Below, in pieces: positions 42,483 through 52,310 of a stretch of 64,000 nucleotides of DNA. The notes below the pieces were generated by a model. The model saw only the letters and a program-made list of their open reading frames with translations, did not search any database and was not told where the DNA came from. Position 1 is the first letter of the stretch. Each line of letters starts with the position of its first letter. Where the stretch lies: contig NZ_JACYTN010000001.1 of assembly GCF_014841135.1 (NCBI RefSeq), positions 558,001-622,000 of the forward strand. The letters are read 5' to 3'. This stretch comes from Paenibacillus arenosi. GTDB lineage: Bacteria; Bacillota; Bacilli; Paenibacillales; Paenibacillaceae. Both the position numbers and the translations under genes were made by a program.

Positions 42483-43463
42483 TTAAATAAGATGACAAGC
42501 TGCATAGTGGCCGTTTCCGTGATGGCGGAGCAGTGGTGTTTCTTCCCGACATCTGGATTGTGCCAATGGACAGCGAGTATGGAACTTACAGCCTGAGGGC
42601 GGATTTACTGGGCTAGGTGGATCGCCCTGTAATACGATGCGTTCACGTTTCGCCCGTGGATCTGGAATAGGTACGGCAGATAGTAGTGCTTGGGTATAAG
42701 GGTGAAGAGGCCTAGTGAAGCATTCATCCCGTGGACCTAGCTCCACTAACGAGCCTAAATACATCACCCCGATACGGTTGCACAGATGTTGAACGACACT
42801 TAAATCATGAGAGATGAATAAATAAGTTAAGCTGCGCTGTTCTTGCAGCTTGCGGAATAAATTAATGATTTGAGCTTGTATGGAAACATCAAGCGCGGAG
42901 AGTGGTTCATCCGCAACGACAAAATCAGGATTTAAAATAATCGCCCGGGCGATTCCGATACGTTGCCGCTGACCACCGGAAAATTCATGTGGATAGCGGT
43001 CCATATGGTAGCTGGACATGCCGCATAATGCCAGCACCTCTGCTACCCGTTCATGAACCTCCTCCTGTGAACATAATCCATGCTGGATTAATGCTTCACC
43101 AATCGCGTCACCAATGCGAATCCGAGGATTCAAGGAGCTGTACGGATCTTGAAAAATAAATTGCAGCTTCGGTCTTAGCCGGCGCATTTCTGACTTAGAT
43201 AGCTCATGTAGGTCTCGTCCTTGATATTGAACGGTACCATCGGTCTTATCACTTAGACGAAGCAGCGTTCTGCCCAGTGTACTTTTGCCGCTGCCTGATT
43301 CGCCAACTAATCCGAAAGTATCGCCTTTATTTATAACAAAGCTCACATCGTCCACGGCTTTGACATGGCCGCTTGTACGCTGAAGCAGCCCTGTTTTCAC
43401 AGGGAAATACTTTTTGAGCCGATCAACGACGATTAGCTGCTGCTGTGTGCTTGGTATCATCAT
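42483..43463 (-). CDS. oppF: Oligopeptide ABC transporter ATP-binding protein OppF
   Basis: Second ATPase of a peptide importer, ~326 residues. Walker A GLVGESGSGKSTLGRTLL, Q-loop LQFIFQDPYSSLNPR, signature HEFSGGQRQRIGIARA, Walker B FVVADEPLSALDVS, H-loop YLFISHDLSVVQHL, then the Opp/Dpp C-terminal extension with four cysteines (GCKFHTRCPLAQSRC..C) that in this family can hold an Fe-S cluster. ATG 43463 lies six bases after AAAAGGAGG and overlaps oppD by 41 bases. Last gene of the operon. Confidence 0.94.
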   Translation of the reverse strand: MMIPSTQQQLIVVDRLKKYFPVKTGLLQRTSGHVKAVDDVSFVINKGDTFGLVGESGSGKSTLGRTLLRLSDKTDGTVQYQGRDLHELSKSEMRRLRPKLQFIFQDPYSSLNPRIRIGDAIGEALIQHGLCSQEEVHERVAEVLALCGMSSYHMDRYPHEFSGGQRQRIGIARAIILNPDFVVADEPLSALDVSIQAQIINLFRKLQEQRSLTYLFISHDLSVVQHLCNRIGVMYLGSLVELGPRDECFTRPLHPYTQALLSAVPIPDPRAKRERIVLQGDPPSPVNPPSGCKFHTRCPLAQSRCREETPLLRHHGNGHYAACHLI

Positions 43464-44469
43464 GAACCGCCTCCTTTTCAATCAACCAGCACGCTAATTT
43501 ATGTCCTTCACCAATCGTTTGCAAATGTGGCCTGCTTGATCGGCACTTGCTAGTTGCATAATCGCATCGTTCATAAAAGGAGCAGTAATCTCCGATTTCC
43601 AGCGGATGAGGCACTTGACCAGGAATCGAATACAATGTCTCTTCGTGTCTGTGTAGAACGGGCTTAGAACGAAGCAAGCCTTGTGTATAAGGATGCTTCG
43701 GATTATCAAATAGTTCAATGACGGGTGCTTGCTCCACGATCTTACCGGCATACATGACGATGACATAGTCAGCCATCTCCGCGACCACGCCTAGATCATG
43801 AGTAATAAATATGATGGACGTACCATGCTCTTTTTTAATACGCCGCAGCAAATCAAGAATTTGGGCTTGAATCGTTACGTCTAGGGCAGTAGTAGGCTCA
43901 TCTGCGATAAGCAGCTGAGGACGGCAGGCAATCGCCATCGCGATCATCATACGCTGGAGCATACCTCCACTTAATTCATGTGGATAGGCATCGAGCATCG
44001 ATTCTGGACGTGCAATACCGACTGAACGAATCAGCTCAATGGCTTTTTTTATTGCTTCCTTTTTCTTCAAGCGTAAATGCTCCTGCAACGGTTCTATCAA
44101 TTGTCTACCAATGGTCAAAACCGGGTTAAACGAACTCATCGGCTCTTGGAAGATCATGCTCAATTGATTGCCACGAAGCAGACGTAGTTGTTGCTTGGTC
44201 AATTTGTTCAAAGATTGATCGGCCAATCTGATATCACCTGTAACTTGACAACCCTCTGATTCTGCCAATAACCCCATTAGAGCAAGTGCCGTTACGCTTT
44301 TGCCGCAGCCTGATTCTCCGACGATACATACCGTCTCGCCAGCTTTCACTTGAAAGCTAATATCGTCGACTGCTTTCACCGTTCCGCCAGCTGTAGGGAA
44401 GTGAACTTGCAACTGATTAACTTGTAGCAGTGCTTCATTTGCTAGTGCATGCTGTAAAGGGAGATTCAT
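43423..44469 (-). CDS. oppD: Oligopeptide ABC transporter ATP-binding protein OppD
   Basis: 348-residue ATPase. Walker A CIVGESGCGKSVTALALMGL, Q-loop LSMIFQEPMSSFNPV, signature HELSGGMLQRMMIAMA, Walker B LLIADEPTTALDV, H-loop IIFITHDLGVVAEMADYV, and the C-terminal oligopeptide-family extension with cysteines (YCSFYERCDYATSKC). It pairs with OppF as the heterodimeric motor. Five bases after oppC. Confidence 0.95.
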   Translation of the reverse strand: MNLPLQHALANEALLQVNQLQVHFPTAGGTVKAVDDISFQVKAGETVCIVGESGCGKSVTALALMGLLAESEGCQVTGDIRLADQSLNKLTKQQLRLLRGNQLSMIFQEPMSSFNPVLTIGRQLIEPLQEHLRLKKKEAIKKAIELIRSVGIARPESMLDAYPHELSGGMLQRMMIAMAIACRPQLLIADEPTTALDVTIQAQILDLLRRIKKEHGTSIIFITHDLGVVAEMADYVIVMYAGKIVEQAPVIELFDNPKHPYTQGLLRSKPVLHRHEETLYSIPGQVPHPLEIGDYCSFYERCDYATSKCRSSRPHLQTIGEGHKLACWLIEKEAVHDDTKHTAAANRR

Positions 44470-44474
44470 ATCGA

Positions 44475-45419
44475 CTACCGCCTTTCCTGCTTCGGATCGA
44501 GTGCATCTCTTAATCCGTCACCAAATAAATTGATGGCAATGACGGTGGCGAAGATCGCTAATCCTGGCGGAATCCAGAGCCATGGACGTTTCTCAAAATC
44601 AATAAGTGTATTAGCTGCATCAATCATATTTCCCCAAGTAGGTGTGGGAGGCATAACCCCTAGCCCGAAATAGCTGAGTGTTGACTCGCTAAGAATGGCG
44701 CCACCTGTACTTAATGTAGCTACAACAATAAGAAGCGGGAAAATATTTGGCAGCAAATGCGTGAAAAGTTTGCGTCGATCGTTTAGACCAAGTGCATCTG
44801 CAGCTTGCATAAAGTCTCGCTCCCGCAGGCTTAGCAATTCTCCACGAACGAGGCGTGCTAAGCCTGGCCATCCGACAACACTTAGCATCAGCATAACAAT
44901 ATATAGCCGATAATCGGTAGGCACTTTCCATTCCGATAAGATGGCTCCAATAATAAATAGCAATGGCAAGTTTGGTATCGTCATCAGCAGATCGGCAATC
45001 CGCATAATGATTTGATCAACGATCCCCCGATAATAACTTGCGATGGCACCAAGTACAGTCCCAATGACTACGGAAAGAATCATCGAAACAAGTCCAACGG
45101 TGAGTGATATTCTTCCTGCTTGCAGCAATCTAGTTAATACGTCGCGGCCAAGATGATCGGTACCTAACCAATGTGCAGCACTTGGTGCCTGATTCATAAC
45201 AGCCAAGTTTACTTTCCCTGATGCATAGGGAGAAAATAGGGGCGCAATAAAGCATGCGGCAAACATCACGATAATAAAGATGAATCCGAGCATAGCCGTT
45301 CGATTGCGGCGCAGTTTTTTTATCGACTGCCGCCATAACGATGATCGTTCGATAATGGCAGTAGGTTGTGTAGGGGATATCGTTTGCTCAGGAGCAAGCT
45401 GTTCAATGGCTGTAGACAT
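44475..45419 (-). CDS. oppC: Oligopeptide ABC transporter permease OppC
   Basis: 314-residue permease with an N-terminal OppC_N segment (SLWRQSIKKLRRNRTAMLGF) and five further helices. The binding-protein-dependent transport loop that docks the ATPase is at ARLVRGELLSLRERDFMQAADALGL. It contains the AHWLGTDHLGRDVLTRLL block typical of OppC/DppC. Sixteen bases after oppB. Confidence 0.94.
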   Translation of the reverse strand: MSTAIEQLAPEQTISPTQPTAIIERSSLWRQSIKKLRRNRTAMLGFIFIIVMFAACFIAPLFSPYASGKVNLAVMNQAPSAAHWLGTDHLGRDVLTRLLQAGRISLTVGLVSMILSVVIGTVLGAIASYYRGIVDQIIMRIADLLMTIPNLPLLFIIGAILSEWKVPTDYRLYIVMLMLSVVGWPGLARLVRGELLSLRERDFMQAADALGLNDRRKLFTHLLPNIFPLLIVVATLSTGGAILSESTLSYFGLGVMPPTPTWGNMIDAANTLIDFEKRPWLWIPPGLAIFATVIAINLFGDGLRDALDPKQERR

Positions 45420-45434
45420 CTCTCATACTCCTTT

Positions 45435-46388
45435 CTATAGTCGTACTCGTGGATCAGCCAGTCTGTACAACAGGTCAGAAATAAAGGTGCCAATAACGGT
45501 AAGTATTGCAATCAACATCGTAAAGCCCATTAGCAGCGGATAATCACGCATCGTAAATGACTGCATGTACAATTGCCCGATGCCAGGCCAGTTGAATATT
45601 TTCTCAATGACAATGGAACCACCGAACAGTGTTGGCAGTTCAAATCCGATTAAAGTGATAGCTGGCAGCATAGCATTGCGCAGGGCATGGCGATACAGTA
45701 CGATTCGTTCTTTTAAGCCTTTTGCACGAGCTGTGCGCACATAGTCTTGTTTCATCGCCTCAAGCATATGAGAGCGGAAATAGCGGGTCAGTGACCCTGT
45801 TCCGAGCAAAGTAATAATTAAGACGGGCAGTATCATATGCTCCGCTACTTCTATGATATAATCCCAACCTTCTGCATTGCTTCCGGTCGTAATCATTCCT
45901 CCTGGAGGCAGAATGCCTGCATCAACGGCAAACAGCTTAATGAAAAAAAGTCCTATGAAGAACGAAGGAATCGACATGGCCGCAAATATAAAGATCGTGA
46001 CGCTCTTGTCAAAAATAGAGTGGGACTTATAGGCACACAGCACGCCCGCTACAACCGCGATAAACCATGTAAGAAAGGTGGATACGGCTGCGAGTAGAAA
46101 TGAATTCCAAATGTAATGGTTAAACAGCGTCATAATTGGCTTCTGATGCTGCAAGGAATACCCAAAGTCTCCTTCCAGTACGTTGCCAAGCCATGCTGTA
46201 TATCGTTCAGCGAGCGGCTTGTTGAACCCATAAATTTCACGAAGCTCCGCCTTGCGTTGTTCGGTCATATTCATATTGTTGTCAACGTAGTCACCAGGTG
46301 TTAGTGCATATAGAAAAAAGATAAGCATGGACGCACCTAACAGCGTCAGCAGCATATAGATGATTCGGCGTATGACGTAAGTGCTCAT
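45435..46388 (-). CDS. oppB: Oligopeptide ABC transporter permease OppB
   Basis: 317-residue permease with six helices. N terminus YVIRRIIYMLLTLLGASML is typical of OppB/DppB. The ATPase-docking loop is MLEAMKQDYVRTARAKGL, and FELPTLFGGSIVIEKIFNWP near the end is the family hallmark. Sixty-two bases after oppA; shares the operon promoter. Confidence 0.94.
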   Translation of the reverse strand: MSTYVIRRIIYMLLTLLGASMLIFFLYALTPGDYVDNNMNMTEQRKAELREIYGFNKPLAERYTAWLGNVLEGDFGYSLQHQKPIMTLFNHYIWNSFLLAAVSTFLTWFIAVVAGVLCAYKSHSIFDKSVTIFIFAAMSIPSFFIGLFFIKLFAVDAGILPPGGMITTGSNAEGWDYIIEVAEHMILPVLIITLLGTGSLTRYFRSHMLEAMKQDYVRTARAKGLKERIVLYRHALRNAMLPAITLIGFELPTLFGGSIVIEKIFNWPGIGQLYMQSFTMRDYPLLMGFTMLIAILTVIGTFISDLLYRLADPRVRL

Positions 46389-46450
46389 GAAGATGCCTCC
46401 TGTTAGTAAGGTAGGGACGGCACCGCTTAGGTATCCGTCCCATTCCTTTC

Positions 46451-48220
46451 TTATTCAATGCTTGTCAGCGGTAGGCTCGTTGCGATTCCGCGGTATGGAT
46501 TCGGATCTAACCCTTTAATGCGATAGTTGTAAGCGTATAGTAGCTTGGAATAGCTGTAGAAAATGTAAGGCGGGTCTTCATTCAGCTCTTGATACAGCTT
46601 CTTGTAAACTTCTTTTCGCTTTTCAATATCAAGTGTGCTGATACCTTCTTTAATCAACTGATCGACTTTTGGGTTAGAGTAGCCCTTAGCTTCTTCTGTC
46701 GTAAATCCAGATACGCCGCTATGTGGATCTAGAAGCATTGGTGTTGAGAAGGAAGCCAAGTCATAGTCGCCACCATCTACTTTTGCGAGCAATGCGTTAA
46801 AGTCGGCAAATTGTTCCGGTTCAAATTGAATGCCTATGGCTGAGTAGTTTTCTTTAGCAATGGCAATTAATGCATCAGATCCTTTGGATTTGGAAGAAAG
46901 ATAGCGAATGACAAGCTTCTGACCATCTTTTTCGCGTATGCCGTCACTGCCTTCTTTCCAGCCTGCTTCATCGAGTAGCGTTTTTGCTTTTTCAGCATCG
47001 TAATGGTAAGGATTAATTCCTTCTTCCGTGTACGACCAAGAAGTAGGGGAAGTAGGAATGTTCGCAACTTGTGCAGAGCCTTGGGATACGCCTTCAACAA
47101 TTGTTTTACGATCTAGTCCGTAGATGAGTGCTTGGCGAAGCTTTTTATCTTTGAAATACGGCTTCTTGTGGTTGATAGAGATGTAGCCATAGGCGCTTGA
47201 TGTGTTTAACTTGAGGTTGAGGAAACCTAGTTTTTGCAGCTTATCTAAATTGTCTTGCGTAGCGGAAAACGCTGAATAATCTTGTTCTCCTGTTTCAATA
47301 AATTGGAATGCATCGCCTTCGGTTGTTTTGTAAATAAAGCGTTCGATCTTAGGCTTACCTTTGAAGAAGTGCTCATTGGCCGTGAAGCGAAGTTCTTGAC
47401 CTGGTAAATGTTTATCCAGCTTGTATGGTCCGGCGCCTACTGGCTTCGCGTGAAGCTCTCGAATGTATTCGAGACTGCCGAACTTATAGTCTTTTCCGTA
47501 ATAGGCTTTGGAAAGAACTTGGCCGCCTAATGTAAGCAGCGCAGTTGCATTGACTTCAACGGTTTCAATTTGAATCGTGTGCGGATCAATAACTTTGATG
47601 CCAGCAACGGACGTTGCTTTTCCTTCTTTGTACGCTAAGCCGCCTTTAACATGGCTTGCAAAAATGTCTGTTCCGCCATCATAGTTTTTGTCATGCAGGA
47701 TAGTGAGTGTAAAGGCAACGTCTTCGGCAGTAAGTGGAGATCCGTCACTGAACTTCAAATCTTTATTTAAGTGGAATTTATACGTAAGTTGGTCTTTGGA
47801 AATCTCCCATTTTTCCGCAAGGTAAGGTATGATCTTACCTTTCTCGTCCACCGTCACGAGTGGAGCGAACAGCACGGAAGCAACGTTTCCGTCATATCCG
47901 CTTTGATGGAAATGCGGTGTAAAGGCACCGCTTGGTTCTGTCAGACCAGCGATAAAGGTGTCATTGCGCTGTTTTGCGGAATCCGGCAGCTTAGATGGGT
48001 CGGAGGCTTGTATAATGCCAGTCCCCAGATCAGTCACTTTTGTACTCACTGCTGCTGTTGTATTTGTTTGAGCAGTTGAGTTAGAAGTTCCGGCATTTGA
48101 ATTGGCTGCCGAAGAAGGCGCTGAAGATGCGCTTGGCTTCGATTCATTAGATGTGCAAGCTGTAAACAGCATGGATGAAGCCAGCAGCACGATGAATAGG
48201 GATAGTACTTGTTTTTTCAT
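46451..48220 (-). CDS. oppA: Oligopeptide-binding lipoprotein (SBP family 5)
   Basis: 589-residue extracellular peptide-binding lipoprotein: lipobox MLFTAC (Cys ~22), a long Ser/Thr/Asn/Ala linker to ~65, then the large three-domain SBP-5 fold. It has LAEKWEISKDQLTYKFHLNK, LKFSDGSPLTAEDVAFTL and ALIYGLDRKTIVEGV. The gene order A-B-C-D-F is that of opp. Peptide specificity cannot be told; nickel or signal peptides are also possible for this family. Confidence 0.93.
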   Translation of the reverse strand: MKKQVLSLFIVLLASSMLFTACTSNESKPSASSAPSSAANSNAGTSNSTAQTNTTAAVSTKVTDLGTGIIQASDPSKLPDSAKQRNDTFIAGLTEPSGAFTPHFHQSGYDGNVASVLFAPLVTVDEKGKIIPYLAEKWEISKDQLTYKFHLNKDLKFSDGSPLTAEDVAFTLTILHDKNYDGGTDIFASHVKGGLAYKEGKATSVAGIKVIDPHTIQIETVEVNATALLTLGGQVLSKAYYGKDYKFGSLEYIRELHAKPVGAGPYKLDKHLPGQELRFTANEHFFKGKPKIERFIYKTTEGDAFQFIETGEQDYSAFSATQDNLDKLQKLGFLNLKLNTSSAYGYISINHKKPYFKDKKLRQALIYGLDRKTIVEGVSQGSAQVANIPTSPTSWSYTEEGINPYHYDAEKAKTLLDEAGWKEGSDGIREKDGQKLVIRYLSSKSKGSDALIAIAKENYSAIGIQFEPEQFADFNALLAKVDGGDYDLASFSTPMLLDPHSGVSGFTTEEAKGYSNPKVDQLIKEGISTLDIEKRKEVYKKLYQELNEDPPYIFYSYSKLLYAYNYRIKGLDPNPYRGIATSLPLTSIE

Positions 48221-48267
48221 AGGACATCCTCCTTTTGATGAACAACTCGTTCGTTGATGTTAGCAAT

Positions 48268-48295
48268 ATTATTTTATTCCGATTGGAAAAGTCAA
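48268..48295 (-). promoter_or_regulatory. Candidate promoter of the opp operon
   Basis: On the minus strand TTGACT (48295-48290), 16-base spacer, AATAAT (48273-48268). Just downstream, 48241-48261 is an imperfect palindrome (AACAaCtCG / CGttGaTGTT) that could be an operator. Confidence 0.55.
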
Positions 48296-48453
48296 CAATA
48301 AGCAAACATGTTGTTGTTTTGCATAAAAGTAGCAACGTCAACTATTATGAAAGCGGATTCATAAATGAATGTGAACGATTTCCATCGGGTTGCTGAAGAC
48401 GTCTTAGTTTCATTTCGGAAAGAACAATTGCAGCTATTATTCGGGGATATGCA

Positions 48454-48503
48454 AAAGAGGCTATCTCCAAAGCCAATGGACATGACTTTGGGACAGCCTC
48501 TTT
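48454..48503 (-). terminator. Hairpin terminator after uppP
   Basis: AAAGAGGCT pairs with AGCCTCTTT, with an inner CCAAAG/CTTTGG pair, just past the end of uppP. The surrounding 48296-48453 shows nothing else. Confidence 0.7.
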
Positions 48504-48565
48504 CAAAGGAAGATGCTTGAGTGTAGCTAACAGTTATGTGCTACTAATCACAATTGCTCTACAGC

Positions 48566-49396
48566 TTACAGGAACACGAAGTAAATAACAGCTGCCAACA
48601 CAATGCGATAAATCGCGAATGGCACGAGTTTAACGCGGTTGATAAGCTTCAAGAAGAAGCGAATCGAGATCAGAGCAAATATAAATGCGCTAATAAAGCC
48701 GACGATGAAAAATGGTAGAGCGTCAATCGTGAAGTACTTCCAGTTTTTCAATAAGGACAATCCACTCGCACCAAGCATAATCGGAATGGCCATAATAAAG
48801 GTGAAGTCTGAAGCAGCACGGTGGCTCATTCCTAGCAATACACCACCAGAAATTGTCGATCCAGAACGAGAGAAGCCAGGCCATAGGCCAAGACATTGGA
48901 ACAATCCAGTTCCAAGTGCCTGCTTGTACGTGATCTGGTCAACTGTTTCAGCAGAAGGTCGCTTCGGACGAGCATAGTCTGCAATAATCATCAATACAGC
49001 ACCAATTACAAGTCCAATGAGCACCGTCTCAATCGAGAATAAATACTCATCAATGTAATCCTCGAACAATACACCTAGCACACCAGCTGGAATTAAACCA
49101 ACAAGTATTTGTGCAAGCGTTAGCTTAGGTCCACTTTCTGTACCCGGTATATTTTTCTTTAAGCCGAACAAATTCAAGATACGATCTTTAAATACGACAA
49201 CGACGGCTAGAATCGAGCCGAGCTGAATGACGACTTTGAAGGTATTCGCCACAGGCGGAGAGAATAACTCTTTAGAATGAAGTAAAAAGTCATCTACTAG
49301 TATCATGTGACCTGTAGATGAGACTGGGGCGAATTCCGTCAAGCCCTCTACAATGCCCAGTATAAATGCCACAAATAATTCCCACAAATTCAACAA
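48566..49396 (-). CDS. uppP: Undecaprenyl-diphosphatase UppP/BacA
   Basis: Integral membrane phosphatase recycling undecaprenyl diphosphate to the monophosphate carrier for peptidoglycan and wall polymers. Its loss or gain affects bacitracin resistance. ~276 residues, eight or so helices. Both catalytic motifs are intact: LGIVEGLTEFAPVSSTGHMI and LWPGFSRSGSTISGG. The usual LP.SSTGH is AP.SSTGH here. TTG 49396 is seven bases after AGGAG and preferred; GTG 49402 lies only one base after it. Monocistronic. Confidence 0.95.
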   Translation of the reverse strand: MLNLWELFVAFILGIVEGLTEFAPVSSTGHMILVDDFLLHSKELFSPPVANTFKVVIQLGSILAVVVVFKDRILNLFGLKKNIPGTESGPKLTLAQILVGLIPAGVLGVLFEDYIDEYLFSIETVLIGLVIGAVLMIIADYARPKRPSAETVDQITYKQALGTGLFQCLGLWPGFSRSGSTISGGVLLGMSHRAASDFTFIMAIPIMLGASGLSLLKNWKYFTIDALPFFIVGFISAFIFALISIRFFLKLINRVKLVPFAIYRIVLAAVIYFVFL

Positions 49397-49566
49397 TGTC
49401 ACGCTCCTACATCACGAGATAAAAGTTCACATAGGCACTATTATACTGTTTTTTTTACAGAAACGGTAGTGATAGAAAGGATAGCTAACAATTGTATGAG
49501 ATTGGTCATGCAAGAGGGGGATAATACGGACAATAGAGATTTTTTTCGGAATCTGAACAGAATTCG

Positions 49567-49595
49567 TGGACATTTGTCATTATAGCGCCTACAAT
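49567..49595 (+). promoter_or_regulatory. Candidate promoter of the exporter/biosynthetic operon
   Basis: TGGACA (49567-49572), 17-base spacer, TACAAT (49590-49595), about 50 bases before the ABC ATPase start. No other good promoter was seen before the terminator at 60658, so it may drive the whole unit. Confidence 0.6.
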
Positions 49596-49647
49596 GTTGC
49601 TAAAGAATGATCATGTCGCAGTATGTTCTCTACAAAGGGGATGTCCT

Positions 49648-50628
49648 ATGGAACAGATTATTGAAGTAAAACAACTTACGAAAGCGTTTACTTACTACAA
49701 GAAAGATACTGGCATCATCCACTCGTTTAAAAATCTTATTCACCGTAATACACTCACTAAAATGGCTGTTGATAATGTAAGCTTCTCTATCCGTCAAGGA
49801 GAAATGGTAGGGTTTCTTGGTCCTAATGGGGCAGGGAAATCAACTACTTTGAAGATGCTTTCGGGTATTCTTCATCCAACTAGTGGCTCCGCAACGGTTA
49901 TGGGTTATACTCCTTGGAAACGACATAAAGACTTCAAACAGCAATTCTCCATCGTCATGGGACAAAAAAGTCAACTTTGGCCAGACCTTCCTGCAGCAGA
50001 TTCCATCTACTTAAACAAATGCATTTACCAAGTTGAGCAAGAGAGTTATCAACGAACACTAGACGAATTAACTGAAATGTTAGGTGTCAGAGATCTATTG
50101 CATATTCAAGTTAGAAGATTATCGTTAGGTGAACGGATGAAAATGGAGCTGATCGCCTCCTTAATTCATCGTCCGAAGCTGCTCTTTTTGGACGAGCCGA
50201 CAATTGGTCTTGATCTACTTGCTCAAAAAGCAATCCGGCAATTTTTACGGCATTATAATGAACAAACGAATGCGACTATCATATTAACAAGCCACTATAT
50301 GAAAGATATCGAAGATCTTTGTCCTAGAGTCATTCTGATTCAAGGTGGTCGTATCACATATGATGGAGAACTTCAGCAAGTTAATGCTGAATATGGTGAT
50401 AAACGCATTATGAAACTACAATTTCATGAACATGTCGAGGGAACGAGACTGCTGCCATTTGGAAATGTGCTGCATCATGATGGTACAACCGCAGTCATTG
50501 AATTGGATTCTGCCAATATTGCAGATGCTTCGCGTCAGTTGTTGGAGCTGCTACCTGTCTCGGATGTGCTAATCGCTGAGATCGGCGCTGAAGAAGGCAT
50601 TGAGGCTTTATTTCAGAGGCAGTCATGA
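49648..50628 (+). CDS. ABC-2 exporter ATP-binding protein
   Basis: ~326-residue ATPase of a drug/polysaccharide-type exporter. Walker A GFLGPNGAGKSTTLKML, Q-loop IVMGQKSQLWPDLP, signature RRLSLGERMKMELIA, Walker B LLFLDEPTIGLDLLAQ, and H-loop TIILTSHYMKDIEDL. The MGQKSQL...LP variant and N-terminal ~45-residue extension fit the group that pairs with two ABC-2 permeases. ATG 49648 follows AAAGGGGATG. Its stop overlaps the next permease start by four bases. Likely exporter of the product of the downstream biosynthetic genes. Confidence 0.92.
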   Translation: MEQIIEVKQLTKAFTYYKKDTGIIHSFKNLIHRNTLTKMAVDNVSFSIRQGEMVGFLGPNGAGKSTTLKMLSGILHPTSGSATVMGYTPWKRHKDFKQQFSIVMGQKSQLWPDLPAADSIYLNKCIYQVEQESYQRTLDELTEMLGVRDLLHIQVRRLSLGERMKMELIASLIHRPKLLFLDEPTIGLDLLAQKAIRQFLRHYNEQTNATIILTSHYMKDIEDLCPRVILIQGGRITYDGELQQVNAEYGDKRIMKLQFHEHVEGTRLLPFGNVLHHDGTTAVIELDSANIADASRQLLELLPVSDVLIAEIGAEEGIEALFQRQS

Positions 50629-51434
50629 ACAATACCAACAAGTATGCTGTCACATTTCGCTTCGGTCTCCAACATGCGTTGGAATATCGCTCTAACTTTT
50701 TTCTATCTCTCATTAGTGCATTCGTTCCAGCGGCCGTACAATATTATATCTGGTCTACTGTCTATCGAAGTTATAGCGATTCCACTTTGTTTGGCTATTC
50801 TTATGAGCAGATGATCGCCTATACCATTCTAGCGGCAGTAGTATCCAAACTTGTCATGACAAATATGGAGCACGCGGTATCCAATGATATTAAGACAGGT
50901 GGTTTGAATCGCTATTTAATTCAGCCGATCAGCTATTTTGGCTTTCGCCTATGTCATTACTTCGGTCAGAAGTTGCTCTATATAATTGGCTTTATCGTCA
51001 TTATTACGCTCATCCTCTTCGTTTCACCAGCATCCCGTCATCTAGAGCACGAGCCTGAACGAATCGTTTTTTTCATCTTATCGATTGTCATGGCAATGGT
51101 CATTAGCTTCCTTCTTTCTTTCGCTGTTTCTGCCATTGCATTTTGGCTAGCAGACATATCCTATTTCTTCGTTGTAACGTCTTTAGTTATTAATGTTGTC
51201 AGTGGGGGGATGTTTCCTCTTGAGTTATTTGGTGAAGGTTTCCGATCTGTTATATCCGTACTCCCGTTCTATTACATGATTTACTGGCCAGTAAATGTGT
51301 GGACAGGCATTATACCATCTTCAGAGTTATGGCTAGGTTTGCTGATACAGCTAGGCTGGAGTGTGGTGTTGGGTGGTATGGCTTATACAAGCTGGAAGCT
51401 GGGATTCAAGCGATATTTGGGTTTAGGAGGTTGA
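50625..51434 (+). CDS. ABC-2 type exporter permease 1
   Basis: 269-residue permease with six helices of the ABC-2 family. It has the cytoplasmic elbow start FRFGLQHALEYRSNFFLSL, the repeat of polar residues NDIKTGGLNRYLIQPISYFG that precedes the second helix, and VVSGGMFPLELF. Coupled to the ATPase by an ATGA overlap and followed after 3 bases by a second permease. It should form a heterodimeric channel with it. Confidence 0.88.
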   Translation: MNNTNKYAVTFRFGLQHALEYRSNFFLSLISAFVPAAVQYYIWSTVYRSYSDSTLFGYSYEQMIAYTILAAVVSKLVMTNMEHAVSNDIKTGGLNRYLIQPISYFGFRLCHYFGQKLLYIIGFIVIITLILFVSPASRHLEHEPERIVFFILSIVMAMVISFLLSFAVSAIAFWLADISYFFVVTSLVINVVSGGMFPLELFGEGFRSVISVLPFYYMIYWPVNVWTGIIPSSELWLGLLIQLGWSVVLGGMAYTSWKLGFKRYLGLGG

Positions 51435-51437
51435 GCG

Positions 51438-52247
51438 ATGATACATGGGTCAGAAGTGAAAAGGCATTTGCACATCCTCCGTCTTTTTGTCAAATACTCG
51501 CTAATGAGTCAAATGGAATATCGCTTCAACTTCATTACGGGCATCGTAGCTGAGGTCGCATTTCTTATTGCGAAGCTGTTATACGTATTACTCGTTTTCA
51601 AAACGAATCTTCATATTGATGGTTTGTCACCAGATGTGATATTGATGTTTTTGGGCGTGCATTTTGTATTTACAGGCATTTATATGGGGTTCTTTTTTCA
51701 AAACTTCTTAATACTAGGCCAAACGATACGCGGCGGCGCACTTGATATGATGATGACAAAACCTATATCGCTTCAGTTTCTAGTATCTTTACGACATATC
51801 GATTTAGGAATGGCATTTCCTAATGTAATAACAGGAATCGTGTTAATTACGAAAGGCTGGAATGCATCTTCCGTAATGTGGACGTGGGAAACAGTGGTTG
51901 GGTTTATTGCCTTTTTACTCGTCGGTGTTATATTGACCTATTGTCTTATGATCATTCCTTCGCTCTTGTCTTTTTGGTTACTAGACACAAGTGCAGCAGC
52001 CGAAATTTCGTATGCGTTATGGGATGCTAACAATATGCCAGCTAGTCTCTACCATCGCGCTATTCAGCATATTGGAACATTCATACTGCCGTTTTTCTTG
52101 ATCACAAACTATGGTCCATTGTTTGTATTGGGGAAGCTTACGGCGATCCAGTTGATTTGGGCCTTGGTAGCACCAGTGTTGTTTTTCTTCCTCATTCGAA
52201 CCGTTTGGAAATACGCACTTCGTCAATATAACAGTTCCAGCTTATAA
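51438..52247 (+). CDS. ABC-2 type exporter permease 2
   Basis: 269-residue ABC-2 permease, same size and layout as the gene before it (FVKYSLMSQMEYRFNFITGI, TIRGGALDMMMTKPISLQFL, six helices) but well diverged. Together with the ATPase at 49648 it makes a complete exporter. The next gene, an ATP-grasp ligase, starts 63 bases later without an intervening terminator, linking export to the biosynthetic genes. Confidence 0.87.
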   Translation: MIHGSEVKRHLHILRLFVKYSLMSQMEYRFNFITGIVAEVAFLIAKLLYVLLVFKTNLHIDGLSPDVILMFLGVHFVFTGIYMGFFFQNFLILGQTIRGGALDMMMTKPISLQFLVSLRHIDLGMAFPNVITGIVLITKGWNASSVMWTWETVVGFIAFLLVGVILTYCLMIIPSLLSFWLLDTSAAAEISYALWDANNMPASLYHRAIQHIGTFILPFFLITNYGPLFVLGKLTAIQLIWALVAPVLFFFLIRTVWKYALRQYNSSSL

Positions 52248-52310
52248 CTTATCTAGTTGAACGACTAACGAATATGCAACAGCAGCATTTCGATGGAGGT
52301 GTTTATAAGG